Shown piece by piece: positions 1 through 11,050 of a stretch of DNA of 64,000 nt. A program made the translations under genes and the position numbers. Under the pieces are notes generated by a model. It was not told the origin of the DNA, ran no database searches, and saw only the letters and a list, made by a program, of their open reading frames with translations. The DNA lies in NCBI GenBank assembly GCA_000697055.1, contig JNDT01002236.1, positions 1-64,000 on the forward strand, in the 5' to 3' direction. The DNA comes from Saksenaea vasiformis B4078. Lineage: Eukaryota; Mucoromycota; Mucoromycetes; Mucorales; Saksenaeaceae. Numbering within the stretch: the first letter of the stretch is position 1; each line of letters opens with the position of its first letter.

Positions 1-1045
1 GAGCCATAAAGTGTCTCCATTATCAATAGGAATCCTAGATAGACAACACCGTTAAGCAACACAGTCTTGATTGTTGCATTCCTGATGTCCGGTGAACTAT
101 ACATCATTCGTCAGTTGATCTAAATGCGAATGCCATTATAAACTTGCGAACATAACAGTTTAATGGTTTTCGGCCAATGAAAAGCTTCTTCTAGGCCATG
201 CAAGAAGTAAGAGAAATGTTGGGAAACGGGGAGCGACATATTCACAGCTGTCGCGATCAAAAAGGGCACGTTACACGGCACCGCCAATGAAGCGTTCTCT
301 GTATAGCATTTTCATTGGGCGGTAGGTGAAGCGGATCTCTGGTAGAGTTACCAAAATGTGTTTGCAAATATTGGATTTTGAACAAGCATTTGCGTCCCCA
401 GACGTTCGTGTGTAATAATTTCGCGTTGGGAGGCGACGACCTTTTGCGCAGGGGAGTAGCTTATTTTGCGTCAATCCAAGGAATAGTTCGCACCTTGATA
501 ACTCCAATCTTTTCCTTAGCGCAAATTGGACCCTTGATGGACACAAAATTTATTTAAAGTGGTGTAAAAAAAGTAATTCAATAAACAGTATAGATGACTA
601 TTGAACCAAAGTTTCTATTTGTTCCTGACGGCGATCAACAGGTTAACAATCGACTTACATTCTGAAAAATGTCGTATGTGACATAGATGCCTGGCTTCTC
701 GTTGTCCATCCTCACGTAGCATCGTAGATGAATACGACGCGATACTCAGGTAAACAATATGTGCTTCTGCTTATGTAGCGCACAACAGGATTCCCATATC
801 GTATTTGCCCAAACGAAGACTGGTGATGGGCGTCTATGACTCCGTCGCGGTTGTCCAAGGGCAATTGCTTGTTCTGCATCAATCACAGAGGAAGCATCAG
901 TCACGTTGAGGTGCAATGCGAGAGAATTTTCAAGCGGCGCCATTTTCTCTCAGAAAAAAACACACTCACACCAAAAAAAAACACATCCATCCGCGAACTC
1001 CGTCCCACGGATTCCCTTTTTGGCTGCGTTCAAGTATTTTGCCGA
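1..1045. other. left-edge region with repeat copy and unresolved minus-strand reading
   Basis: Upstream of the synaptojanin-like gene I see one truncated repeat-A copy (371-591, minus) and no confident gene. A minus-strand ATG at 943 opens a 65-codon frame only about 100 bp from the plus-strand ATG at 1046, and neighbouring minus-strand frames down to about 660 also look protein-like, but I could not join them with credible splice sites. Positions 1-370 show nothing I can name. Confidence 0.4.
371..591 (-). repeat. dispersed repeat family A, copy 1 (truncated)
   Basis: Read on the minus strand this copy has the family head (TACTGTTTATTGAAT, then a TTTGCGTCC-like block near 545) joined directly to the family tail. 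The tail carries GCGAACTATTCCTTGGATT, several GCGCAAA/GACGCAAA blocks and an end close to TTGTTCAAAATCC. The central GC-rich part present in longer copies is missing, so it looks internally deleted. Short ORFs here are translations of the repeat and recur in the copies near 15.5 and 58.4 kb. Confidence 0.75.
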
Positions 1046-4000
1046 ATGCAAACCCATCTGCTGTTGAGAGAGCATCCCAGAGCTCTTGCTCTCCGACCAA
1101 CTGTATTAGAGGAGGCGCCTTCGGGGGTACTTGTGTTTGAACAGCACACGGCAACTACAAATTCGTTCCATAAATCATCTCACAAAGCTGTTGCCAAATT
1201 ATTGGCTCCCTCTGAATTTGAAGACTCACGATGGGAAATCCTTAATGCACGTCCTGTCTTCGGCTGTCTCGGATTGATCAATGTCCAAGGAGGTGGGTTA
1301 CCTTCGTTGCATAATTATTTTATGCGGACAACCAACAAACTGATTCGGCGCGCGAATAGAATGCTTTATAGCCATCGTAACGGACTGTGTATCGGTTGGG
1401 AGGATACGGGCGGGTGAGGAGGTATATCAGATCCAATCTGTTTCGTTTTATTCCTTGTCTTCATCCAACTACGATCATCTCGAATTCTCAAACCGAGACA
1501 GCTCGGATGATGAAGGAAATCAAAATGACAGCAATACAGCAATTCAACATCCTTGTGCCCAGTTGCAGAAACTTTTTTCTGTGGGAAACTTTTACTTTAC
1601 ACCTGATTTCGACCTGACAAAAACTGTACAAGCAAGGTACAACAAGAGAAAAAATTTTTTTTACCCGTTCCATTTTCACGGAGAAATGTTGTTTCATATA
1701 GAACGTCCGCTGCATCGTTGGGTGTACATTCATTCGATGATCATTTCTTGTGGAACAAATTTTTAATTTCAGGTCTGCTTGACTTCAGAGCGAAGATGGA
1801 CCGAAAAAAGCAGATGGATCTAGATCGAGGAGGATTCCTGGTACGCAGCCCATCAGATTATGCAAAAGTTGTGAATCAATGGCGTGACCTAGGTCTTTGC
1901 CGTACGTGGGTACGTCGGTGTCGAATCATTTAACATCAATGGCGAGCGACACGAGCTTTCAGTCATCTCTAAATTGAGCTGCAAAAGAGCGGGTACTCGC
2001 TTCAATTCACGTGGTATCGACGACAATGGTCATGTAGCAAACTTTGTGGAGGTACGAACGAAGTTGTTGTTTGATGATTATTTACAGTATATCATAGACC
2101 GAAGTTGTGCTGTACTCGGATCGAATGTGCTATGCGTTTTCTCAAATCAGAGGAAGTGTACCTGGTAAAAAAAATCAAAGGCAAGCTGTATCTATAGTTT
2201 TCTAAATTGACGACTGCAGTGTTCTGGGAGCAGCAAGGTATGCAACTTGTCAATCATAAGATCCAGATCTCGCGTGGACCCGGTGCTACGCAACCGGCCG
2301 TCCATCGGCATTTTAAAGAACTTGTGGAGCGGTATCACGCTGTATGCAACATTAATCTTCTATCCGAGCGTGAAAATACAGGAGAGTCGCTACTTGGCAC
2401 TACATACAATGCCTCAGTGCAACAGCTGCCATTTCCTAAAGATGTGGTTCGCATGGTCAATTTTGACCTGCATGCCGAATGCAAAGGAGGAAGCTACGAA
2501 AATGTGGCTATCCTGATGAATGCTATCCGAGAGAATATGGACAAATACGAGTACTTCTTGATGGATTCAGACGAGAACCGTACTATCTGTTCCCAAAAAG
2601 GCGTATTTCGAACCAACTGTATGGACTGTTTGGATCGAACGAACCTTGTCCAGAATGAAATCTCAAGAATCAAGCTTCAAAGCTATCTCAGTCAACTGTC
2701 CGATCGAAGACGCCAAACACAAATTGATCACATCCTAGCACGTCATGCTCATCTATGGGCGGAAAATGGCGATGGCTTATCGAAAATATACGCAGGGACA
2801 GGCGCACTAAAGTCGGCGTTTACTAGAACGGGAAAGGTTACATTTATGAACGTCCTCAGCGATGCCACGCGTTCGGTGAATCGGTTTTATATAAACAATT
2901 TCCAAGATAAAGCGCGGCAGGAAGTTATTGATCAGTTACTTGTAAGTCAACCCATATCTCATCATATTGGCCCCTCACAAGTACGGGGTAAAGGGTAAAC
3001 TGGTGGGCCAACAAGAAATAACGATCCACGATCCTATAAGCGAATCGGTCTCTAAGCTGATGGTGCAAAGGTAAACAGATCGGCCACGTGAACGTCCTTT
3101 CGTTCATAAGTCTATATAGGGTTAAGGAATATTCATCCAGCCGAAAGATAACCATTTTTGCGGGATCATACAATCTAAATGGGAAGGCCTTCAAAGGTGA
3201 AAAGCTGGACCCATGGCTATCACAACACTTTCGTTGTAAGTCTTATGTCTATGCATTGTTTTCCTTCTAACTCGATTGTAGGGAGTACGGAAGAGCCAGA
3301 TATCTATGTGATAGGTTTCCAGGAGATCGTCGAGCTTTCTCCACAGCAAGTAATGGCAACAGACGCTGAGAAGCGGTAAGACGATGGCACGTTTGGTCCG
3401 TTGGTGTACTCATCCTTTTATTGTAATTAGAAAAGTGTGGGAGAAACAGATAGAAGCTACGCTCAATTCAAGGAAGGATGGAAAAGCAAAATACGTTTTG
3501 TTGCGATCAAATCAACTTGTGGGAGCAGCACTGATCATCTATGTGAAAGCAGATATCGTCGAAAATATAAGAAATGTAGAGTCCGCAATTAAAAAGGTAA
3601 GCATAGTTTGCCATACTGGTCTCTTTCTTAATCATGATGATGTGAAGACAGGGATTATGGGAATTGCAGGCAACAAAGGTGCTGTTGCAATCCGCATGGA
3701 TTATGGCGATACAAGCTTCTGTTTCCTAGCTGCACATTTTGCTTCAGGTCATGCTAACTACGAGGATCGTAACGCAGATTTCCATACGATTAATCAAGGG
3801 CTTTCATTTATTCGTGGACGTACGATTGATGACCATGAGTACGTATTAATCCTTCCGTTCCCATTCTTTGCTAAAGGATATGTAGCAATGTCGTATGGGT
3901 TAGCGACCTGAATTATCGCGTATCTCTGTCGAATGAAGACGTAAGGGATTTAGGTGGAATAGCCCCGACTGATTGTTTGCTTTAGGCCCGCCAATTTGCC

Positions 4001-5083
4001 AAAGACGGCAATATCCAGGCCCTGTTGGGAGCTGATCAAGTAATACTGCAAGCAAGAGCAGCAGCTGTTTACTTACATTTGACTCGTATAGCTTCAACGC
4101 GAGATGCAACAGGGTAGAGTGTTCGCTGGTTACGAAGAAGGTCCGATCACGTTTTTGCCGACCTATAAATACGATAACGGCACAGATACTTATGACACCA
4201 GGTGAGCTTGGAATAGTAAACAAACAAGCAAAACATCAGTATGACTGACTGAGTTGACTTAGTGAAAAACAGCGTGTGCCAGGCTGGACCGACCGCATTA
4301 TTTATAAAGGAAAAAATCTAAAACAGTTGCAGTATGCAAGAGCCGAATTATTAACTTCCGATCATCGGCCAGGTAAGAGCAAACATCAGAAGGACGTACC
4401 TTAATTTTCTCTATAGTTCTTGCTTTGTTTGAAGCAGATGTAAGCAGTTCAACTCACAAACGTAACTTATTTTAATCACTTATTTCATGCAAGATTATGA
4501 CACTCGACCGGGATGCAAAAGAAAAGTTACAGAAAGAATTGTACCAGAAAAGTTTAGGAAGCATAGAAATTCCGTCAACTCTCCCCAAACGTAAAACACC
4601 TCCCTTACCTGTCCGACCCTCCAAAACAACAGCAGACACACTCATTGATGTGAGTTCTGACATAGACCCGAAAAAATCATGTAAGTGATGCAGGTAATTG
4701 CACTAGCAGCGCTAATCTCCGAAAACAAAAAGTACCGCCGCCAAGCTCTGATACAAGCAGATGGTGGGAGAATGGCCTTGGATTGCCCAAGGCCGATAAA
4801 CGACGCGTAACACGCGAAAATCCATTTGAAGAGGGTAAGCGTAGAGCTACTATCGCGGCAATATGATGCAAACTAGAGTGTAGATCCTTTGGCATCCAAA
4901 CGGATATCGTCCAAGACGTATGGTTCCTGGACCCCTATCAGCCCCACACCAATCAAGAGTGGTAACGGGAAGGTGGATGTCTCTGGAACGGCAATATTGC
5001 CGTCTCCCCCATTGGTCAATCCAGACACGCGAGGAAGCGAAAATAATATATCTAGTGCCTTCGGATTTTGGAATAATCAGTAG
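1046..5083 (+). CDS. synaptojanin-like polyphosphoinositide phosphatase (SAC + inositol 5-phosphatase)
   Basis: Spliced gene of about 19 exons and about 1,040 residues, the size of yeast Inp51/52/53. Exons begin near 1046, 1360, 1702, 1893, 2098, 2220, 2994, 3120, 3282, 3431, 3648, 3886, 3986, 4092, 4263, 4417, 4494, ~4710 and 4884. The N-terminal SAC domain holds the C-x5-R-T catalytic loop CMDCLDRTN at about residue 428. The 5-phosphatase domain starts near residue 565 (FAGSYNLNG) and has [16 protein letters not shown] and TSDHRP. A proline-rich tail with an NPF motif suggests EH-domain binding. Such enzymes remove phosphates from PI(4,5)P2 and PI4P/PI3P at endocytic and Golgi membranes. 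ATG 1046 is chosen because [14 protein letters not shown] matches the usual family start. The exon 17/18 junction (4680-4710) leaves the frame wrong by one base with any standard site. Confidence 0.9.
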
Positions 5084-5378
5084 TTTAGTGAAAATATCGT
5101 GTATTTTACCAAGTATCGCAATATAGAAATCAGCAAGTGGCAAGTTGGTGATTATCGTTGTTCTATTATGATTATAAAAAGCTTTGGACAGAAATCATAG
5201 TCATGTTCACGCAGGTTGCAAATCTAAAGGCATGCAACTATTTTTGATCTGTGGCCAACGATCTTTTGCATTCAGCGCCCACCGTGATGTTTCCGAAGCA
5301 CCATGAACGCGCCATTTGATTGGCGCGTGCTCTCAATCCAGCCAACTTACAGTTCACAATCCCATCAAGACAACCTGC

Positions 5379-7823
5379 ATGCTTTTGTCAAGGATAAAAG
5401 CCAGACTGACTGGCGCAAATGGAGCTTCAAAGATTAGTATAGAAAGGCGGCAGAAACTCTTCCGTTTTCTGCAAAAATACATCCCATTATGCAGGTGTGT
5501 CTTCGCTAAATTGTACAAAAACCGATCTGAACATCTCTCAGCATTGCCTTATTTGTTGTAGCCGTTGTCTGGATCTTGATTTTACCCTATGAAGGTTATA
5601 GCAAACATACTTACATTTCCGAAAACGCTCTACTTCCAGCACAGGTACGAAACGATCGTTTCCCATGAGTTGGGTGCTAAGCCCAATCTTCACGCGTAGG
5701 TCAACGTCCACTTCGGCTATAATGATATTAGAACTGCTGAGGATTATCGACAGAAGATTCAGCAAGTCCAAGAAGAAAGCAGCGATGTGTAAGAACTAGA
5801 CGGTGTTCGTACCTGGATAGTTAATGCGGCTTTATTTTAGACGAGCAGCGTTCATCCAACAGGAATTCCGCCGTATTGGCTTTGTGTCAGCCATACAACG
5901 CTTTGAGGGTCAGAGAAAGGTACATGGACAATTAAGATGGCATTAAATTGATCCAATGATCAGGGCGTCAATGCATTTGCCATCTACCGAGCTCCTCGTA
6001 GCGACGGAAAAGAAGCCCTTATCCTAAGTGCTCCGTGGATATCCCGCACAGGCGATTGTATGCTATTCGTTGCGGCAGCGCAGTACTGACACGCCTGATT
6101 AGATAATACAAATGGAATAGCGGCTTTATTATCACTTTCAAAACTCTTTAAAAGTAAGGTGAACCAATGTTCCAACAGATATCTGACGATGGTGTAGGAA
6201 ATGTGTACTGGTCCAAAGATGTCGTTCTACTTGTATCTGATGGGGAGATGGACGGCACGCAAGCATGGTTAAGTGCGTATCATGGTATTGAGGATGATGA
6301 CGGTAAGAGTAAACGATATACGTCACCTATGAATTTTATTGACTCGCGGTACAAAGGACATAACAACTTGCAGTCTGCGGCAATGCCTCGATCTGGTGCT
6401 ATCCAAGGCGTTGTCAATTTAGACTTTCCTGGCGTACATGACTATGAAAGGCTCGGTATTTTCTTTGGTAACAGCATGCATTAGCATTAAGATCTTGAGA
6501 CTGATATCAGGATAGAGGGCAGTAACGGGCAGCTACCGAACTTGGATCTTATCAATACCATTGTCCGTGTGGCAAGATCTACCGCGCAAATTCCCGTCGT
6601 TCTGCATGACAGTAAATTGAGTCCGTTTGGAGAAGGACGGTGGGCTACTTACCTTGAATCTTTAAGTCATGTGGTTGAAAGCATGAAATACCAGGTCTTG
6701 GGACACCCATCAAGCGACGCTGGATTATATCTGAAGTAATGGCGAATCCACTAATTTTATCACCTTTTTCTCACGTCTTGCTACTCAGATACAAAATCGA
6801 TGCTGTAACAATTCATGGCATTTATGGAACGGAACGACTTCACCAGTTGTTTGGGTTCTACAAGATTGGAATGTAAGTCGTTGACATTTACAATGGGTAT
6901 TCACTATGGTTATAGATTGGTGGAATCAACCTTCCGGAGTTTGAACAATCTGCTGGAGCATTTCCATCAGTCATTCTTCTTCTACTTGTTGCCACAACCG
7001 GATCGATACGTTTCCATTGGTGACTATATGCCACCAGTGACTCTGTTTCTTTGCAGCCTGATATTTCAAATATCCTTTTTATCATTTTGGATCTCATCCG
7101 GGTTTGGTTTACCATGTCTGATTCCTTAACATTATCGACCATACGCTCTCACTTTATATTATTTTGAATTGGTAGACCCTAATGATGGCAAGGAATCCGA
7201 CAAGATCTCACCAGCATATGCTGTCACCAAGAAGTATCATGCCTCCACGTTTACTGTCTTGACAGTTACTCATCTAGCGGGTATTCTTATGTCCTATCTG
7301 GCGCAGCCACGTTTTAGTCAAGATGAGGTGAGCCCCAGCTATAGAAGATAGTGTGCTTAAAATAGGACATTAGTGGCTTATTGGACAATTTGGCATGTGC
7401 GTCTTCGTCTCGGTTATCACTGTCATCTTTACAAGCTTATGGGTGACAAAAAATCAACGCGAACAACATGATGCTCGGATACTGAAGTCATGTTGTCTGG
7501 CACTCAGTGCTCTTGTCATTGCTACTACGTCCATCCTCAATTTTACCCTTGCTGTGGCTACAGCTTTATTGATCGTCGTACCATTCACCATTCTTCAATC
7601 ATCAAATCGCTGGACTATTCGAGCAGCACAGTGGCTACTTCTTACGTTGATCTCTCCCGCTGGGCTCTTGAGCATCTTTGTTATCGCCACGGACACCCCG
7701 TTTGGTGTGGTACTGAGAACACTCCTCACAAACTATCAGGTTATGCAGTCCTGGCTTCTCACTTACGTCTGTCTATTTTATTGGCCAATCAACATGGCAA
7801 TGCAGGTCTTTGTGTTCACATAG
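5379..7823 (+). CDS. GAA1: GPI transamidase complex subunit Gaa1
   Basis: Twelve exons (5379-5496, 5562-5644, 5700-5788, 5841-5919, 5964-6057, 6103-6153, 6198-6467, 6516-6735, 6789-6872, 6916-7106, 7176-7327, 7374-7823) give 626 residues, as expected for Gaa1. A short cytosolic N-terminus is followed by one membrane segment (VVWILILPY), then a luminal domain with the M28-peptidase-like core (RSDGKEALILSAPW, NTNGIAALL, SDGEMDGTQAWL, NLDFPG) and several C-terminal membrane helices. Gaa1 works in the ER with Gpi8, Gpi16, Gpi17 and Gab1 to attach GPI anchors to proteins. The intron before exon 11 uses a weak GTTTAC donor. The gene ends 60 bp from the convergent Tim17-family gene. Confidence 0.93.
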
Positions 7824-7832
7824 TCAAGATGG

Positions 7833-7838
7833 AATAAA
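7833..7838 (+). terminator. probable poly(A) signal of GAA1
   Basis: AATAAA lies 10 bp after the GAA1 stop, at the start of a short AAT-repeat tract (to about 7850). The next gene converges from 7883, so the two 3' ends must overlap or nearly overlap. Confidence 0.5.
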
Positions 7839-7882
7839 TAATAATAATAAAGCATCAAGTTGTGGACACGGGCTCAGTGTAA

Positions 7883-8599
7883 TTAGCTTTTAATCTTTGA
7901 TTGAATCCAATGGATATATAAAGGTGGCTGTCCTGAAGCGTATCGATGAAGATCAGACAATCCACCTGCAGCCAACCCAAACGTAGCACCAAATAACATG
8001 GAATATCGGAAACTGCCTCGCGTTAATTTAGCTACATTTACATAAGTATTGGGTTGTACGTGGATTAGTAGGAACTTACTAAGTGTAGAAAACAATGCAC
8101 CGGTGGTGACACCTGCGGTCACGGAATTCAGAACGTCTGGTTCACCGCGGATATCATCAAGACCAGCTTCAATAGCGCCATAAAGCAGACAAAGAGCACC
8201 TGTGCGTACTGCGAATCGCGAGCCGCGTTTTACACCGCCAAGCATCATCCGGTAATTTTTAGTTTTATGATAAAAATACCAACCCTGCACCGTAGTCGGC
8301 AGGCGATGAGCATTTTCGGCCAGATACTGTAAACCGGCTTGTCGGCCGCCAAGGTAAGAGCCAATAGCGAATCCCCAGAAACCGCCAACAGAGCCCATGA
8401 GTGTCAGTCGAGGCTTTGTAGCAAGCCCTGCGCGACTCAGAGGACCGGGGGCATTATTGGTTGTAGGTGCATTATCGATGGGTTCGTCACTGTCATTGAA
8501 GACTGGGCTTTGCGACGTTAAAGTGACAAATGGTTGGGGTGGAGTGGATCCCCGAGTTGGTTCCATGGCAAATGCTGAATCGCTTTTTTGGGTGTCCAT
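7883..8599 (-). CDS. Tim17/Tim22/Tim23-family membrane protein
   Basis: Open frame of 238 codons from ATG 8599. A stretch at 8032-8079 has GTAAGT, a CTAAT branch site and TAG, so it is probably a 48-nt intron without a stop, leaving 222 residues. The first 60 residues are polar and low in complexity. The rest carries four short hydrophobic segments rich in Gly (GSVGGFWGFAIGSYLGG, VTAGVTTGALF, FGATFGLAAGG), the signature of the Tim17/22/23/Pmp24 fold, with KRGSRFAVRTG before the second pair. Members work in mitochondrial inner-membrane protein import or respiratory-complex assembly. I cannot assign it to Tim17, Tim22 or Tim23 proper; a TIMMDC1-like assembly factor is another possibility. Confidence 0.75.
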   Translation of the reverse strand: MDTQKSDSAFAMEPTRGSTPPQPFVTLTSQSPVFNDSDEPIDNAPTTNNAPGPLSRAGLATKPRLTLMGSVGGFWGFAIGSYLGGRQAGLQYLAENAHRLPTTVQGWYFYHKTKNYRMMLGGVKRGSRFAVRTGALCLLYGAIEAGLDDIRGEPDVLNSVTAGVTTGALFSTLSKFLLIHVQPNTYVNVAKLTRGSFRYSMLFGATFGLAAGGLSDLHRYASGQPPLYIHWIQSKIKS

Positions 8600-9528
8600 T
8601 TTTGTTTTCTGAACGTCACTTTCTCGGATCTCCCAGAGTTGCGGAGCTGAATGATGCTCGCTTTTGGCACTCCCTCGCTCATTAGCATACCCATAGGATC
8701 GACGTTACTTTTGCAAACCGAGATTTATCATGGATTGATTTGCTAGTATAAGATATCAAAGCCATTCATATTCTATTCTTTACTGCTGCTACAGCGATTG
8801 TTTTGGAGATGACCTGCCCTAGAAAGGAAACAAGAGGATGAAAGGCTATATTTGTGATCTATGTACCATTATCTTTTTCCATTCCTTTTGTTACCCGTAT
8901 ACCATTGTCGCTCGATGGCAGCTTCTTTTTTGTTGCATTCTTCGACCTATTACTGCGGGCCTGTAGGCATAACAGATTATATTTGCGTCTTGAGGTGCCG
9001 CAGTGCTTAACCTTCGTCAGAGCAATCTCTACAGCTTTGTTTTTTGTTCGCATTATTGCTGGAATAAATATCGCAAACACAGGGAACGTAATGTTCCACC
9101 ACTTGATTATTAGTTATAACATCCAATCATAAATCATTTCATTTCCGAGACGCATAGTATAATGGTAATCAGCTTGGTACAGCATGGCTAATTTTGTCTT
9201 ATAGAACGACATTTGACTTCTAAGCAAACGATCTCTGTTCTTAAACATGCGACAGGTATAATGACTCTTTTTCCCTACAGCAGTGGATATATTCGTCAAT
9301 GAATCACTCCCTCTTATAGTTTGTATATTTGTATTTACTATCGTAACTAATTGTCTATTTGTTATCTATTATCTTTGCTTCAGGAGAAGTGGCTCTGTTC
9401 AGTGTCATTCGATAGACGCAGCTTTGATGGGGCGATGCCAGAACCCAGAACGTCGATATAACCGTCACGGACATTAGAGCAGAAGGAAATCCTGCCCTTT
9501 TTTCCCACCTTTTCCACTGCAAGTGAAC
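8600..9528. other. intergenic; possible small minus-strand gene (8859-9249)
   Basis: This interval separates two divergent genes. On the minus strand a single frame runs from an ATG near 9249 to a TAG at 8859, with one in-frame TAA near 9110. Right after that TAA comes TAACTAATAATCAAG, which looks like a branch site plus acceptor. The downstream part has a hydrophobic stretch (ITFPVFAIFIPAIM) and a Lys/Arg-rich tail. This may be a small spliced membrane protein, but I could not find a donor that keeps the frame, and I recognise no family. Confidence 0.25.
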
Positions 9529-10951
9529 ATGTCATCTGATGGTGAACAATATGTTGCCAGTATACACTCAAGCGATTCCTGCTGCAAGTTCGTTGGAAAT
9601 GGGAGCCTTAATCATCCCAGCATTGATCGCGATCTTTATGAAGCGAGCATGAGTCGCGATCGCTCTTTGTCATCACGCTCTACACGAGGTTGGTAAGTTT
9701 AACTCTTGCGAAGAGTTACTCTTAATTAACAGTATACAGAGCTTGGAGAATCTCTGCTTGAAGAAGTGACCTGGTCTTCAGAAAAAAGCAGAAACTCCGC
9801 AGCAGCTAGTGTGGCAGACGATAGATCGTTTTTATCGGAACCGTGTCGCCGAAGCGAATATGAACCGCCCGCAACACGCATGACGCAGTCACTAACAGAG
9901 TCGCGGCTGTGTGAGGAAGGCTCTATAGTCAAAGCTTTAGATCGGCTCAGTTATATGTCGCTGGAAGATTTGGATGCGCAAAAGGCACAACGTGAGCGAG
10001 CCTCCTCCGATCTCTTTGCGGATTACCCATCCAAGACACGCCAAAATATTGAACGTTCCCTGTGTAACCTAAATCGCGGACTACGTACTTCCAGGTCCCC
10101 ATCCAGTTTATCTACTTTCAACAGCCGAGGTACAACTGACAAGCGGCGGGATTCCAATACATCATTTCAGGAACGGCAGAAAATAATCATGCAACAAACA
10201 GATGAAAAATGTCAACAAATAAAAATGGCTCTAGAAGATCGCATGAAAGTACGGCCCTGGGATGGTCTTGTATATGTCTAAATTTTTTTATTAGATACTC
10301 GAACGCAACTTCCAGGTGGCAAAAGAAGAGCTGGAAGAATCCAAAGAGAATTTTGAGCAGTTACGAAGAACAACAAGGAGGATAGCAGAACACGGTAAGT
10401 ACACATTTTCCAATGTAGCTACCTTCTATCTTCGAATTTTCTTCGATTTTGAACCTAAGTTTTGCCTATAATAGAGGTACAAACAGTTATTGAGGGGCCA
10501 ATCACTCCTGCAGAAGAGACGATCAAAGTTAAAGAAAAGCTGGAGGTTGTAGATGCGACATTGTAATGAGAGGAAGCTGACGCGAGATCTATAGAATTTG
10601 ACCGAGGAATTTGGGTTCAAAGATATGGATAAACTTGTGATTGCAATGAAAGAGTGGCAGCGCAAGGCTCTCCTGTTGGACGAGTTACAGGAATTTGTAT
10701 CTCAAGTGGATCAAGTGGTCTGGAGTACCCCTTATATTCCGTTATCACAGGTCTGTAATGCACAGCAACCTATCAGACTGCAAAGTGGTGGGATTTGCAA
10801 GCATCATCGCGAACGATACGACAAAGCATTAGAAACGGCAGAGCAGGAAAGACTCGAAGCCATCAGATACCCAGTAAACTCGCGCGAACGTCTCGATGCC
10901 ACGGTTAATAGATTAGTACAATGGTCACGGATCGTTAGAGACACAGTTTGA
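9529..10951 (+). CDS. unrecognised coiled-coil protein
   Basis: Five exons (9529-9688, 9740-10248, 10295-10394, 10475-10545, 10595-10951) join in frame to 398 residues. The first 180 residues are Ser/Arg-rich and probably disordered. From about residue 200 the sequence is strongly Glu/Gln/Lys-rich with heptad character (QQTDEKCQQIKMALEDRMK, VAKEELEESKENFEQLRR), then a helical C-terminus with conserved-looking EFGFKDMDKLVIAMKEWQ. I see no catalytic motif and no signal peptide. Intron 1 uses an unusual GTTGGT donor; the nearby GTAAGT would create a stop. A cytoskeletal or kinetochore-type scaffold role is only a guess. It is convergent with the reductase gene, with 99 bp between the stops. Confidence 0.7.
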
Positions 10952-11050
10952 ACTGAATCTACAGTAGCACTATAAACCTATGTTCATTTGACATCTATGC
11001 TGTATATTATTTTCTAGTAGAGTACTGGGTTATCCGTATCCAGGAATAGT

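Noticed and set aside
7883..8599. Assignment of the Tim17-family gene to Tim17, Tim22 or Tim23 itself
   Set aside because: The N-terminal extension and the motifs WYFYHKTKNYR and GLDDIRGEPDVLN do not match what I know of the three core translocases, so only the family is called.
9140..9250. tRNA-like start (TAGTATAATGGTAA)
   Set aside because: Resembles an A box, but no B box (GGTTCGANTCC) or acceptor stem follows at the right distance.
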